This document shows positions 1-11,220 of a stretch of 64,000 bases of DNA, piece by piece. Within the stretch, counting starts at the first letter, position 1. The number at the start of each line of letters is the position of its first letter. The notes beneath the pieces are model-generated. The model was given only the letters and a program-made list of their open reading frames with translations. It did no database searches and had not been told where the DNA came from. Source of the DNA: Xylogone sp. PMI_703 (Eukaryota > Ascomycota > Leotiomycetes); NCBI GenBank assembly GCA_021399445.1, contig JAJTUQ010000001.1, forward strand, positions 7,254,001 to 7,318,000, given 5' to 3'. Made by a program: the position numbers and the translations under genes.

Positions 1-2
1 AG

Positions 3-2564
3 ATTGCTCATCTAGGCGATGATACCTGGACTGCGCTCTTTCCAGGGTATTTTGAAGATTGGATAAGTAGGGCTTACGACAGTTTTAACGTATGGGATCT
101 ACATACTGTTGATAACGGTGTCATAGAGCATATTTTCCCTCTCCTCGAATCGAAAAATAAAGGACTGTGGGATGTCATGTTTGCACACCTTCTTGGTGTC
201 GATCATGCTGGTCATAGATACGGTCCAAACCACCCTGCTATGACAAGCAAACTACAGCAGGTTGATCGTATGATTCGAGACGTCGTTGAAGCAGTTGATG
301 AAGACACTTTACTCATTGTGATGGGTGATCACGGTATGGACGGGAAAGGTGATCATGGTGGAGAAACAGATGACGAGATTGAAGCTGCGCTGTGGATGTA
401 TTCCAAGCGAGAAGTATTCGGACGAACGAAGTTCGAGCACATCATTCCACCACCTACAGCAAAGATACGACCCGTAAATCAGATCGATCTTGTTCCAACT
501 CTCTCGTTACTGCTTGGTTTGCCTATCCCCTTCAATAACCTTGGAAAACCTATAGAGGAAGCGTTTGCTGGGAAGAAAGGCAACGATTGGGAGAACTTAG
601 CTGGCGTTTCGAGGATGACTTCTGCTGGCATCAAGAGATATCAGTCTGCGTATTACACCGCAAGAGGTCTCGATGAGCGTACTGTCGAAGGTAGTCCCAG
701 TGATCTCTGGAATATCGCAGAGGATATTCTAGCCCACGGGGCAAAGAGTGAGCAGGTATGGCACAACATATACAACTCCTTTTCTGCATATCAACAGGAG
801 ACTTTGCGTGTCTGCCGAGATCTATGGGCTAGATTTGATGTCCCATGCATGATCTTAGGTGTCTCTATCTTATTGGCTGGCATTTTTTCATTGTTGCTCT
901 TTATAACAAGCCATGCTGAAGATCCCAATGCTGTGGATGACCCAGTGTTGGAACAAACAGAATTGAGACTCGAACTTGAAAGTTTCCAGAAAGGTGAACT
1001 TAAAGAGGAAGAATCGGGGCAATCCTCAAGTCAAGCAATCCTCAAGAGAGCACTTATTGGCTCCGTCATTGGTGCAGCTTCTGGGCCCCTATATAAATTT
1101 GTCAATGATGAAGGCTCGGTGCTGGATTTTGCATTTGCATGCGGTACTATCGGAAGTCTTATTGCTGTTCTATTGCCCATCCCAAAGACTACTGGGCTTC
1201 TGTCCGGTTTCCTACCAAGCACTATATGGGGTTGGCTAGGTCTCGTTTTCACATTAAGTCAGTCAATTGGCTTTGCCTCTAACTCCTACACTATTTGGGA
1301 AGACTCAATTCTTTTATTCTTTATATCTACTTTCGGACTCTTTGCGACAATATCATCATTGCGGCAGCCGAATCTGGCTGATAGAACCCTGGGTGTTTAT
1401 CACTCAATCCTTTTCGCTGTACTAGGATGGGTAGCTTCATTTTCCAAGCTTTGCAGAGAAGAACAGATGCCTTACTGCAAGTCAACATACTACGCTTCAG
1501 CAACAACTTCAACTTCCGCTCCATGGCAGCTCCTTATTCCCTTTGTCACCGCAATAGTATTGCCTTCTATTATCAAATCCTACTACGCATCAAGCCGCTC
1601 GTATGAGGGATTCGCACCCTTTTGGATAGGCGTCGCTTTCCGTTGTGGTCTCTTTTTCTGTGCACTCTTCTGGACGATTGATACGGCAGATGATAGCAAC
1701 TGGTTCCCAAATCTGCCTGAGGGTAGACTAAAATACCTTCGAGTACCGATAGCACAAACTGTCCTTGGTCTTGCCCTGGTCGCCGGCAGCTCGGCATTCG
1801 GATACTCTACCCCATGTGTCTCCATAAGCCAAAAATCTACCGCTCTTCCCCCAACAGATTCGAAATCCAAAGGCCAGGTAGTTGCTAGTCCATCCTCGAA
1901 AGAAACAATTACTATTTTCGGCTACGCCAACACACATGGCGCCCGGTACTTCTTGTTAGTCATTAATATCTTGCTCACCGTCTTGCTCGTCTCGAAACCT
2001 ATGGGTGCTGGCGCGTTGGCGCTAATGTCCTGGCAAATTCTTTCTCTTGTGGAGATAATCGATTTGAATTCCTTGTCGACTTCATCAATTGGACCCATCA
2101 TGCTTGCTCTCTTGGGTAGTTTCCACTTTTTCAAGACAGGTCACCAAGCTACCCTTCAATCAATACAATGGGAGGCAGCATTTATTGCACTGCACTCCAT
2201 CCGCTATCCATGGTCCCCTCTACTTGTGGCACTAAACACCTTTGGTGCCCAGATTATCGCAGTTACTGCCGTCCCGTTGGTAGTATTATGGAAGCAGCCA
2301 CCAAGAAAGAAGGGGCTGTTGAAAGCTGTTGCGGCGGCGCTAGGATGGCATATCCTTTATTATGCTGTGGTTGCCACGGCCACGACCGCTTGGGCAGGCT
2401 GGTTAAGGAGACATCTGATGCTGTTCAGGATCTTCAGTCCTAAGTTCATGACCGCTGCTATAGCTGTACTCGTTGTGGATATTATCGGGGTTATTGTAGC
2501 ATTGATGGGTGTGAGATATAACACTCTGAGTATTACGGAGTTGTTTGGATGGGGATCAGGATAA
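3..2564 (+). CDS. GPI13: GPI ethanolamine phosphate transferase 3 (GPI13/PIG-O), 5'-truncated by the window
   Basis: The frame is open from base 3, so the gene begins upstream of the window; 853 residues are visible of a family usually near 1,000. The family adds phosphoethanolamine to the third mannose of the GPI anchor in the ER membrane. The visible N-terminal part is the lumenal alkaline-phosphatase-like domain. It starts with GDDTW and DLHTVDNGV, followed by GVDHAGHRYGP and the metal-binding VMGDHGMDGKGDHGG, all typical of the PIG-N/PIG-O/PIG-G family; DLHTVDNG points to PIG-O. From about residue 280 of the visible part the protein becomes a chain of many hydrophobic segments, the multi-pass membrane half, and ends GWGSG. 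There is no intron in the visible part. The ATG at 177 is internal and should not be used as the start. Confidence 0.93.
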   Translation: MAHLGDDTWTALFPGYFEDWISRAYDSFNVWDLHTVDNGVIEHIFPLLESKNKGLWDVMFAHLLGVDHAGHRYGPNHPAMTSKLQQVDRMIRDVVEAVDEDTLLIVMGDHGMDGKGDHGGETDDEIEAALWMYSKREVFGRTKFEHIIPPPTAKIRPVNQIDLVPTLSLLLGLPIPFNNLGKPIEEAFAGKKGNDWENLAGVSRMTSAGIKRYQSAYYTARGLDERTVEGSPSDLWNIAEDILAHGAKSEQVWHNIYNSFSAYQQETLRVCRDLWARFDVPCMILGVSILLAGIFSLLLFITSHAEDPNAVDDPVLEQTELRLELESFQKGELKEEESGQSSSQAILKRALIGSVIGAASGPLYKFVNDEGSVLDFAFACGTIGSLIAVLLPIPKTTGLLSGFLPSTIWGWLGLVFTLSQSIGFASNSYTIWEDSILLFFISTFGLFATISSLRQPNLADRTLGVYHSILFAVLGWVASFSKLCREEQMPYCKSTYYASATTSTSAPWQLLIPFVTAIVLPSIIKSYYASSRSYEGFAPFWIGVAFRCGLFFCALFWTIDTADDSNWFPNLPEGRLKYLRVPIAQTVLGLALVAGSSAFGYSTPCVSISQKSTALPPTDSKSKGQVVASPSSKETITIFGYANTHGARYFLLVINILLTVLLVSKPMGAGALALMSWQILSLVEIIDLNSLSTSSIGPIMLALLGSFHFFKTGHQATLQSIQWEAAFIALHSIRYPWSPLLVALNTFGAQIIAVTAVPLVVLWKQPPRKKGLLKAVAAALGWHILYYAVVATATTAWAGWLRRHLMLFRIFSPKFMTAAIAVLVVDIIGVIVALMGVRYNTLSITELFGWGSG

Positions 2565-3910
2565 GGATGTCATATATAGACAGGAGCATCGTCGGTTCTT
2601 TTCGAGATATATCGGGCTATTTGGGTATAACTGGATATAGATAGAAGGAAGAGAGGATGGTGTTGGTCACATTTAGCATTTCTGGAACCAAATCATAGTG
2701 GCATCGGAGACAGCCACGTTGGATATTGTGTACAATAACTCTATGAGGAAGTGATATGCCACAGAGTAATTCGCGATGAAGGCAGTCAGTACCGGCCACA
2801 CGCTCCAGGGTCACTACCAACCTATCACCGCAAAACAAACATGCTCCGTCAATCTTATGCCGAGGTAATTCTTGCTCATCATCAAATCAAAGCAACTCTT
2901 AATTAATAAACACCTTTGAAAGTATTTGATCTGATCGCCTCATCATAGTTCCCCTACGGAGCAGTGTCTCTCCGTGAATGTGCAACCGAGCTGACCACGT
3001 CCAGGGTGAAGAAACAAGCAATTCGGTCTCGCTGCCGTTTGGTTATGATACAAAAGAAGCTTTGAAACCCTGATATGTAATTATTGATCGACTCTATCGT
3101 CTTTTGTGATTCCAAACTAACCCTGTCAGATCGTCGGCGCGAGACCAACTAGTTCGGCGAGGCTAGTAGTTAGATCTCAACGGTCCAGTCAACAACGTCT
3201 CTCCGCTCCCGTCAACCCAGCCACTTTGGAATCATTGAGAGTAAAGGGGGCAAGTACGAGATTTCTCTGCTTGGCAGTCTCCCGTCTAGAAAGATCGGGT
3301 TTATTCATCCATCGGCTGTCGCATAGGCCAGGGCAAAAGACGCTATCCCATAGCTTAAGATGAGCGTCATTCGGTAAGAAGCTTATGCTTTTTGCCTGAT
3401 ATTGCTTGTTTTCAATTGGGAATCACCACCGGATTAGGTAGCGGGGTCGTGAACCTGCTCAGGAACGGAGTAAGGATACGAGGCCTTATCAATAAGTTTA
3501 TTGGGCCTCCTGGAAGCAATTGACCTATCAGATCTTCCGTATGCAGAGAGCAGACAGGGCCTACGATGTTACCGAACATTCTACACAGACAATAGGGAGA
3601 AGCCCCATATTAAGGGGCTTTTGAAGGTCTCGATAGCTACGGCTACGCCGCTTTGTGCGGGCTATGTGATGAATTGTAGACATTGACTGGAGTGGCTCGG
3701 ATGTTTGATTCAGCCGGTGCTGTACCAACATCATTCAGCAATAATGCTAGTGCAAATGCAAGATTGAGATATTTATCTCCTTGATACTCGCTGTGCCTCT
3801 AATATAAAGGTATGGTTGCTGCCGTTCTTTCCTTTTTCAATTTCAAGCTTCACCATCACAAGTCTTCTACATTCTCAGGGACAAGAGAAGCTTGATCTAT
3901 TCCATACAAA
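2565..3910. other. Intergenic region between GPI13 and the secreted propeller gene
   Basis: This stretch holds the 3' flank of GPI13 and the promoter of the next gene. Short open frames here (for example 2617-2838 and 2954-3148 on the minus strand, 3501-3686 on the plus strand) resemble no family I know and have no splice partners. The only recognisable signals are a TATA-like box near 3803 and a pyrimidine-rich stretch just before 3911. Confidence 0.6.
3803..3808 (+). promoter_or_regulatory. TATA-like box upstream of the secreted propeller gene
   Basis: TATAAA lies about 100 nt before the ATG at 3911 and is followed by a CT-rich leader (ctttcctttttcaatttc). The spacing suits a fungal core promoter with a short 5' UTR. 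This is a motif match only. Confidence 0.4.
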
Positions 3911-5251
3911 ATGATTTCTCTTCTTACCATTCTTGCACCAACTCTGGTCTCGGCCGCGGCTCTCATGCCGAGGTCTGATCATAGAGCAGCCTACTTCCTC
4001 GATAATAATCCAGCTGGATCTAGCATTGTCTCTCTAAAGATTGACATCAATGACGGCACTCTCTCCGATCCGGTACGAACCTCAACTGGTGGTGTAGGAA
4101 TGTATGCATTGGCTGGCGCTGCTCCCGGAGGAGCTGGTAAGTTAAGTCTCCCAAGCGTTTGAATATTGAAGACTGATGAGTTATAGATACACTGTTCACC
4201 CAGGATTCCGTTGTTGTTTCTGAAGATGTAGGTTTTGACTCGTACGTATCATAAGCACATTACTAATTCATATATAGTATCTCTTCACTGTCAATGCGGG
4301 TAGCAACACTGTCTCGATGTTCTTTATCAACCAAAATGACCCATACCACCCCACTCTAGTTGGAAAGCCAGTGTCCTCTGGGGGTGAATTTCCTGCCTCC
4401 ATTGCCTACTCATCCAAACTTAAAACCGGTATGTGTCTTAAATGAGCACTTCGGACACTGTTCTTCAACAATCTTGACTATATGCTAATAGTACAATAGC
4501 CTGTGTCGTGAACGGTGGTAAAGTTGCTGGAGTGGCTTGCTTCCATGCGGATCACGCAAAAGGTCTTACTCCCCTCGGTGGCCTACGCGAAATCCCTCTC
4601 AACCAAACCACACCTCCTGTTGGTTCAGCAGGCACAGTTGGGGATATTGTATTCAATCCTTCGGGAACAGCTGTTTTCGCGACCGTCAAGGGTAATGGCG
4701 CAGCTCCCGGTTACTTCTACGTGTACCCTGTGGAACTGGACGGTCAGATCTCCACCAAAGCTGTCGTCTCTCAACCCCAAGAACTTGTCACTGATTGGAG
4801 TCTAAACTTCCTCGGTGAGGACTCAAAGGCTGCGATGTCCGATCCTGCATACGGTGTCAGCCTGTTGGATATCTCCTGGGACTTTAAGGTTTCCGTGGCA
4901 GACAAAATTACCATCCCAGCTCAAAAGGCAATCTGCTGGACCGCCTACGCACCACGTTTCGATTCTGTCTATGGTATTGACGGTGCAAACCCTCTCATCT
5001 TTATCATTGACCCCAAGTCAGGTGCCGTCAAAGATACTATTCAAGGCGATGCTACTTATGGAGGATTCCTCGATAGCAAACCAGATCGTACCTGGTTATA
5101 CGCCGCCAGAGGCCAGGCAGCTGTCAGTGTCGTCAGCCTCTCCGGCAGCAACAGCGGCAAGGCACCTACAATTGTGCAGACCCTAAACTTGACTTCCCTA
5201 GGTAGCAGACAGGGATGGCAGGGAATGGCAATCTACCCTAACAGTGCTTAA
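3911..5251 (+). CDS. Secreted seven-bladed beta-propeller protein (lactonase / carboxymuconate cyclase-like)
   Basis: Model: exons 3911-4136, 4187-4227, 4278-4428 and 4500-5251, giving 389 residues and closing in frame on TAA. Residues 1-17 (MISLLTILAPTLVSAAA) form a signal peptide, so the protein is probably secreted. The rest reads as repeated propeller blades: AAYFLDNNPAGSSIVSL, then SEDYLFTVNAGSNTVSMFF across two junctions, then GTVGDIVFNPSGTAVFATV. This matches the fungal family usually named 3-carboxymuconate cyclase or lactonase-like. The fold is the main evidence; I see no catalytic residues that prove an enzyme. The third junction uses the second of two closely spaced AGs (4490-4499), because the first gives an immediate stop. 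Introns are 50, 50 and 71 nt. Its physiological substrate is unknown from the sequence. Confidence 0.82.
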
Positions 5252-5539
5252 ATTGGCTTGCTATGTATCCAGTATAAAGGATTATTTCTCTTACTAAGCA
5301 CCTGAGGCGCTCTCAAGTATCGGAGGAAGAGAATAGGATTTTAACTGGCTTGGATTCATGTATATGATTATTTTTATTCGACTTCTTTCTGTTTTAATAA
5401 TAACTAAAATAGAACTTCACAAAAGAGTTTCTACTAGTATGAACCTTTCAGTCCATATTCTTGTCAAACTCCTGGTGATGAATTGTTGAGATCCTGTGAG
5501 AGTCCTAGTAACTCAATCAGTAAACCTGGCTACGGATCG

Positions 5540-5563
5540 CACTTCATATGTTAGAATGAAGTG
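5540..5563. repeat. Short perfect inverted repeat
   Basis: CACTTCAT (5540-5547) and ATGAAGTG (5556-5563) form an 8-bp perfect stem with an 8-nt loop, between two convergent genes. Confidence 0.55.
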
Positions 5564-5774
5564 GGATGCAGGGTTAGTTCATGGATAGCCTACCCATGTA
5601 CCACTACAATATAACTTAGGTAATAGGCAATGCTACTGTAAAACTGACATGAAATTGCACGCATATGGAAAGATTACTTCATGTGAGATCACAATTGCAT
5701 GAACAGAAGTTGATATAGGACAGGTATAACCCAAAGTCTAGAAGAGGCTTCTTATATTTAAAAAATTAGACCAC

Positions 5775-5828
5775 AAGTGCCACTAGGGTATCGATTAGCC
5801 AGCTCCTGAAGACCCTAGTGGGACACTT
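5775..5828. repeat. Imperfect inverted repeat (15-bp stem with a 2-nt bulge)
   Basis: AAGTG plus CCACTAGGGT (5775-5789) pairs with ACCCTAGTGG (5812-5821) and then CACTT (5824-5828), leaving a GA bulge and a 22-nt loop. It lies between convergent genes and could mark a mobile-element remnant or an RNA hairpin near the 3' ends. No target-site duplication is evident. Confidence 0.6.
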
Positions 5829-6204
5829 GGAATTACTATGGCAGTTCTGCCATGTAGCTCTATATGTCAACAATTAACTCCAACCTGCTTCTTGCAATTG
5901 CCCCGCTCCACTAGCCAACCCAAAAAAGGAAAACGGTCATGTCAAAGATAAATATCGTGGAGACATCATGCATTCACAATCCCACTCAGTTTGACAATCC
6001 GTTTCTGCCTCCTAAAAATAGAAGCATATACTGATAAGCTTCTACTTTCGTTATAACACACACAAAACGCTTCAGTTGATAATATTTCTTTTATGCAATT
6101 CTTTTGGCCTCGCAACCGCCAATGAGGCTCGCTCATGACCTGCCATTTCTGTATCCTTTCCTTTTCGAGCAGTATGCTGCGAGACGGAGCCGTTATATCA
6201 CATC

Positions 6205-7392
6205 TCACTTGCCTTCTAGTATCCTTCTGGTAACCGCCCAGAATGCATCCCGATCAACGACGGCTCCAAATCCCCAACAGTCAACTAATGAACTGAGATC
6301 GTGCTTTAATGCATCAAGACCCCTTAGGACAACAGCAATGCTGTAGTTATCCTGTAACAAGAACCACGCTTGTACAGGAGTAATTTCAAAATCAGAGCTG
6401 TTCAAACTTCGAGACATGGCGAGTAACTCGGAGAGCTCCAAAGTGGGCGCAGGCCAGCTCGCATTGTCAAGATCCTTGAAGACGCTAGGTGGAGCATGGG
6501 CATAGAGATAAGTGCTAGCCATCAGCTCATGGTTGGATTCAGGAACTTTGGGATCCCATTCACCGGTGTGGTTTGCGGCGTGGAAGTGAGATCGACAAGG
6601 ATGCTCAAGTCTGGATATATTACGACGGTCAATCTCTTGGTCAGTTCAAATAACAGAAAGAGAACTTACGCTAAGATAAAATTGATTGCTATGGAGGAGA
6701 CGTCAAGTGGACTAGGAGCACCTGACTTTGTGTGCGATGTCCGCATAGGTCCAGAAGCCGGAGTAGTTGGCGATCTGCTGTTAATATTAAGTTTATTCAT
6801 TGGCAATGTTTCTACCCTAGCATTCAAAGGGCCAGGACTATTGCTGACTTGCAGGCAATGATTATAAATTTCGTGGTCGAACTTCATGCTAACAATGCTG
6901 GTAGGCGAAGAATTAGAGTACGAGCTCACACTGCCGGGAGAATGATGGTCAAGCTGCATTTGAGAGTTATTTTGGCTGCCTTGGTATAAATTCAAGTGGT
7001 CATATGAGATGTTTGAATTTGTGAGAGTGTCCTTGATGTTTGAGTTCTCTACCCTTAGGAAGGACTTCTCGGTTTCAATGGCGGCAATCATTTCTCGAAA
7101 ACGCTTCACGTCCTCTTCTAAAAATTTGACGTAGTTCTGTTTGCGTTGGCGATGTTCACTATTGCATGTCAGCAGAGATGTCTTCACTCCTTGATGCTGA
7201 AGTATATTCAGAGCGGGTAAATACGATGGCTCACATTTGCGCTTTCCGAACCTGCGCTCTTCGGCGTTGTTTCTTCAGCAAGTCAGGATTCTCAGAGCTT
7301 TCTTCTTGTCCTACAAAAGCAAGATTAGCACCGAATGATCGGGCTACTACAGCAGGAGCTGAGTGTGAATGATAGAGAGTTTGCAAAGACAT
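6205..7392 (-). CDS. bZIP transcription factor with an atypical basic region
   Basis: Model on the minus strand: exons 7392-7235, 7158-6670 and 6610-6205, 350 residues. The start ATG at 7392 opens a short leader before the basic region (residues about 40-61), which reads KKQRRRAQVRKAQIEHRQRK across the first intron. The zipper-like continuation is NYVKFLEEDVKRFREMIAAI. The middle is a Ser/Asn-rich linker. The C-terminal exon begins LEHPCRSHF and contains HELMASTYLY, a pattern found in the regulatory half of fungal bZIP proteins. A nuclear DNA-binding regulator is therefore likely; its target genes cannot be told. Oddity: the Asn that normally contacts DNA (N in NxxAQxxFR) is Val here. Introns are 76 and 59 nt, both with good GT-AG ends. 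Confidence 0.8.
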
Positions 7393-8358
7393 GTGTGCTC
7401 AGATAACGAAATTTGGTGGACTGAAAGCCGTTGAAATAGGTTTCGGCATAGCAAGATATAACGGAAATAGAACCATCGAGGGAAAGAGTAGGCGAATAAG
7501 AAAATGACAATGGAATCTAGATTACCTATATCTGGCCTAGTTACGTTTGGCATAAACTTAATCGTCTTAGAAGACAGTTTGTTGACTGAGTTGTGCCAAA
7601 AGGAACTGAAGGACTCAAGTGAGCCCGACCCCTCCCCGGACATATTGAATACAAATTGCCCTTCCGATCTGCCAAAGTACACGTGAGAACTCTATTGAGT
7701 AAGCCAGTGTTCACGGAGCGGCACCTGTCTGGTGCGTGTTCCAAAAGTAAATCGGAAATTCGGATATGCCCTATCTGTCGTAGATAGAGGTACGGAGGTA
7801 GACCAAGTGCTGTATTCCCCTTCTCCCAGCCAGTGGTTGGGGCCTCCGATGGCGAGCTTGGCCTCTATCTTGCGGTGAACCCAACAGATTGGAGACTAAT
7901 AAATCCAAACAACAATATCACGCATCCACGCCTGGATATTTGAAGTGGTGTACAGCATCTGAAATGGCACCGTGAGTGATTCTGTAATCATTATTGCCTA
8001 TTACGGGCTAGTCACTCTCAGCCTTAAGGTCACGTTACTCTTCCACCCCCTGAACCACGATCTTCTCGCGTATCTGCCGTTTCATATCCAGGCTCTGAGA
8101 AGGAGAAGCTTACAGTGAGAGACTAAGATTGAGGATTATGCTGAAACGTAGAGTTGATTCTGCATAGAAGAAAAGAAGTCGTTGAAGCTGATGCGGAGGT
8201 GAGACGATGCAGTGAGCGTTTAGGAGGTCGGCGATCTCACGCACTCAAAAGATTAGGGTTGCTAAAAATAGAGTGTAATACTCCGATACGCATGAAATAG
8301 GAAATAGTATTCCTAAAGAGTGTTGTCTATGTCTATATCGATATATTCCGTCTTGTTT
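7393..8358. other. Intergenic region: bZIP promoter side and FMP32 3' flank
   Basis: Both flanking genes are on the minus strand, so this stretch holds the promoter and leader of the bZIP gene and the 3' UTR of the FMP32-family gene. Minus-strand open frames at 7347-7682 and 7541-7744 have no recognisable product. Nothing else is seen. Confidence 0.55.
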
Positions 8359-9801
8359 CTAATTCGCAGCCAACACCTCGGCCGCTTCTTCTGGCAAATC
8401 TTGAGTGGGCTTCTCAGAGTGCTTCTTTTCCTCCTCTTTTTGCTTCTTTTGCTTCTTTTCCTCTTCCTCAAGCATATGCGCTTTGTAACTAGCATACCGC
8501 AAGGAGGATAGAACCATGACTGCCATAAATAAAATCGCCATGACGGATCTTCGTGTCAGGACCCAACGCATCCCCTCAATGTTCGACTTACTATCGCTGT
8601 TTAACGCAACAGTAATCTTGTAGTTCAGTTCTTGGATCTAGCATGTAATCAGCATAGGACCATAACACCGTGCTCATTGAAAATTTTTATCCTAGCTTTC
8701 ACCAGATACTCGCAAAATGACGCCATGATAGAAACATCCACTGCGCATATTGCGAATAGCCAAGTCTTGTTTAGGAAACACTTAGGCAACACTTACAGAA
8801 CTATCCATGCTCCTCTGCTCCATCCTTACATCCATCTTGCGGTCGTCGAACATCCCTTTCAACTCATCTTTAAGGGTAAGGAGCTCCTGCGTTAATTTCT
8901 GGTTCAGAATATCTACTTCATGTTGTAACATAGTCCGGTCCCGGCGAGTGCTCTCCTCGTTGGCTCTTCGTGAATTCTGGATCTCAGTTCGAAGCTCGGA
9001 ACATGCTGCACGGAAAAGGTATGATTCCTATTCAGAGCCGGGCAGTCAGTATCTTGGCACCCTGTCTCGTAAAATACGTAGATCACAACTCACATTGTCG
9101 ACATCGTTCTTGCTCACAAGGCCTGCCTTCGCGATATCCAAATGATGTGCCAACAATCCTCTGATAGCCTTCATAAACGTTATACTTTGCGCCTCTGTGA
9201 ACCCACCAGCCTCAACCTGCTGGACTAGGGTATAGGTATCGAAGTGATGGACGTAAGGGGGCGGTTGAAGATGTGGAGGCTTGCTTTCTGACTCTGTATA
9301 ATCTGGTGGTGGCATATGTAAGACCGTTTCGAGTGGTGTCTGGACCTCATGTGTGCCGTCTTTGCTGTTATTTTCCGCTGTCGCACTATCTGTGCTTGCA
9401 TTTAGCATGCCGATCGGTGTTGTTTCGCTGCCACCATCTGTAGGTAAACTTGTATCATCTACAGAAGTCTGCTTTGACTCTTGCTCCTCGCCTTGAGGCC
9501 CCGCCTCTGCTTCTTTCTGGTCCTTTTCTAACTTCACATCCTTTTTATCGCTATCAGTTGCATCTTTCGCCAGCGACAGATCTTGCAGTTCTTCCTCTAG
9601 GAGCGACTTCTGCGGTTCAACAGCCTTTCCATGCCTTCGCTGAATTGCCTGTCGTCTGCACTCTGAAGTGGAAAACGCTTTAGGAGCTTGTCGGTAGCAT
9701 TGAGGGCGATTTCGAACTCGTGCTTTGGGGATAACCGGCTCGCTGAATCGTATTCCACGGAATAGATGAGGGTAAAGGAATGTAAGGCGTGTCGTGGACA
9801 T
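8359..9801 (-). CDS. FMP32: Mitochondrial inner-membrane coiled-coil protein, FMP32 / MCUR1 (DUF1640) family
   Basis: Model on the minus strand: exons 9801-9094, 9027-8797 and 8637-8359, 405 residues, all junctions in phase 0. I start at the ATG at 9801 (MSTTRLTFLYPHLFRG) rather than the in-frame ATG at 9870, because the later start gives an Arg-rich, acid-free presequence suitable for mitochondrial import. An acidic low-complexity linker follows, with many E, D, K and Q. The conserved part starts FDTYTLVQQVEAGGFTEAQ, continues as a long coiled coil (EIQNSRRANEEST, EVDILNQKLTQELLTLKDEL), then IQELNYKITVALNSD and a C-terminal membrane helix MAILFMAVMVLSSLRY. This order is diagnostic of the FMP32/CCDC90/MCUR1 family, whose human member supports the calcium uniporter. 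The tail is a KEKKQKKQKEEEKK repeat followed by an acidic end. Confidence 0.88.
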
Positions 9802-10430
9802 TGCGATTGATGGAGGACTTAAATTCGATCTTTGTTGACCGTAAATCGGTATTTTGCATCTCGGCCCCACGTACCTACAGTACGTAGCTCATGAATATGT
9901 GTGATCCCTGTCACTTCAACGGCACAACATACCTGGAATGCAGCGAAAGTTTATTGACAATGGTTTACGATATATTCCAGTCCAAGAATGCAAAGTGACA
10001 TATAATTGCAAGCTTTCATTAAAGTGGCTCAAATATTTCGTCGTTCATCAGTTAATGCGACTGGAAGTTCACGGCAGAAGCCGGGGTGAGTACGGAATTG
10101 CAACCGCGGCAATAATTTAAAGGATGCATCCAGGTCACCTGCACCGGTCACCCGCGTACTAGCCACCGATGTAAGAGCAACTGTGAATAGTTCATATTAA
10201 GAAGTAATATGGAACCAAAAACATTGGAGCCCTCTCATCGCTAACAATCACCTTAAGGAACCGTGATAAACTCCCGTATTCAAAGACATGAGTAACGTTA
10301 TCCTACAAGAGATGCTCAAGCCGTCCTAAACAGGAACGTCCGAATTCATTACTTCCCCATTTGTTTCACGAGGTGCAACCTTTCTCTTCTCTCCTGGCCT
10401 ATTTCTGTCAGTCCCGCAAGACTAACACAT
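9802..10430. other. Intergenic region: FMP32 promoter and VPS68 3' flank
   Basis: Both flanking genes run leftwards, so this is the promoter side of the FMP32-family gene and the 3' flank of VPS68. No open frame with family resemblance and no RNA gene were seen. Confidence 0.55.
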
Positions 10431-11220
10431 TTACAACGCTAGATTGTATGCGTATTCATCCTCGATGTTTTGGGAGATCCACAACACCACAGAGCTGTGA
10501 TAAAAGAAGTATCAGCATGAATCCCATCAGAAAGCCCAGTACAACTCATATACGAAAGAGTCACAGATTGTATAGCAAAACTCACCTCAACATGACCCCA
10601 GCATTGGCAATCACATTCGCAATTCCCATGTACATAGTTGGCCAGCTCACACCCGGCACCACGTACTTCAACACTAACACAGTAACACCGCCTGCCATTC
10701 CACCAGCCAAGCTAGCAAATCCTAAGAACAGCACCACACGTGCCTTCCATGCAACACCGGATCCAGAATAACTGAAGGAATCGGCGCTCAGACGAGTCTT
10801 CTCAATGGAATTTATTATGAGCATTCCAAACGAGGAGAAAATAAGAGGCAGCCAATCAACGAAATTGATGTGCACCAAGGAGCCATTGAGCCCGGAGTGA
10901 GACCAGACTGCAGCATCGAGAAGGACGAAGAATGCAAATGAGAACTATAGAGGACCAACAATTAGCTTCCAGTAAAAGCCATAAAGTAGAAATAAAAGAT
11001 GGCCTGCATAGCAATGATGTAAAAGACGAATGATCAAGATAACCCAGTCTCTATGGACCGCAAGGCTCCCATTCACATCTTCCTCACCATCCACGGATTC
11101 AATAGCCAACAAACTAGGACGACCTACCAAAGCTCCAGCAGCATATACACCAGCGCTCCTCACGGCAGTATTATTCAGCCATTCTGGCCGTCTAAACTTC
11201 CAGAGGCGCTCTTCGGACAT
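10431..11220 (-). CDS. VPS68: VPS68 / UPF0220 (TMEM50-like) vacuolar sorting membrane protein
   Basis: Model on the minus strand: exons 11220-11128, 10944-10586 and 10494-10431, 171 residues. The family is a small four-helix endomembrane protein needed for late steps of vacuolar protein sorting in yeast. Diagnostic pieces are GVYAAGAL at the end of exon 1, FSFAFFVLLDAAVWSHSG, VHINFVDWLPLIFSSFGML, INSIEKTRLSADSFSYSG, and the tail SSVVLWISQNIEDEYAYN supplied by the short third exon. Without that third exon the frame would run into the intron and lose the conserved Asp/Glu-rich end. Introns are 183 and 91 nt. The gene is divergent from the small Gly/Ser/Tyr-rich gene at 11925, with 704 nt between the two starts. 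Confidence 0.92.

Larger units (their letters stand above)
5252..6204. other. Intergenic region between convergent genes, with two inverted repeats
   Basis: No supportable gene. The stretch separates the 3' ends of the secreted propeller gene (+) and the bZIP gene (-). It is A+T-rich and contains two hairpin-forming inverted repeats, at 5540-5563 and 5775-5828, listed separately. Confidence 0.6.

Noticed and set aside
9802..9870. Upstream in-frame ATG for the FMP32-family gene at 9870
   Set aside because: The 23 extra residues would weaken the mitochondrial presequence; the ATG at 9801 is a better start, though the longer form is not excluded.
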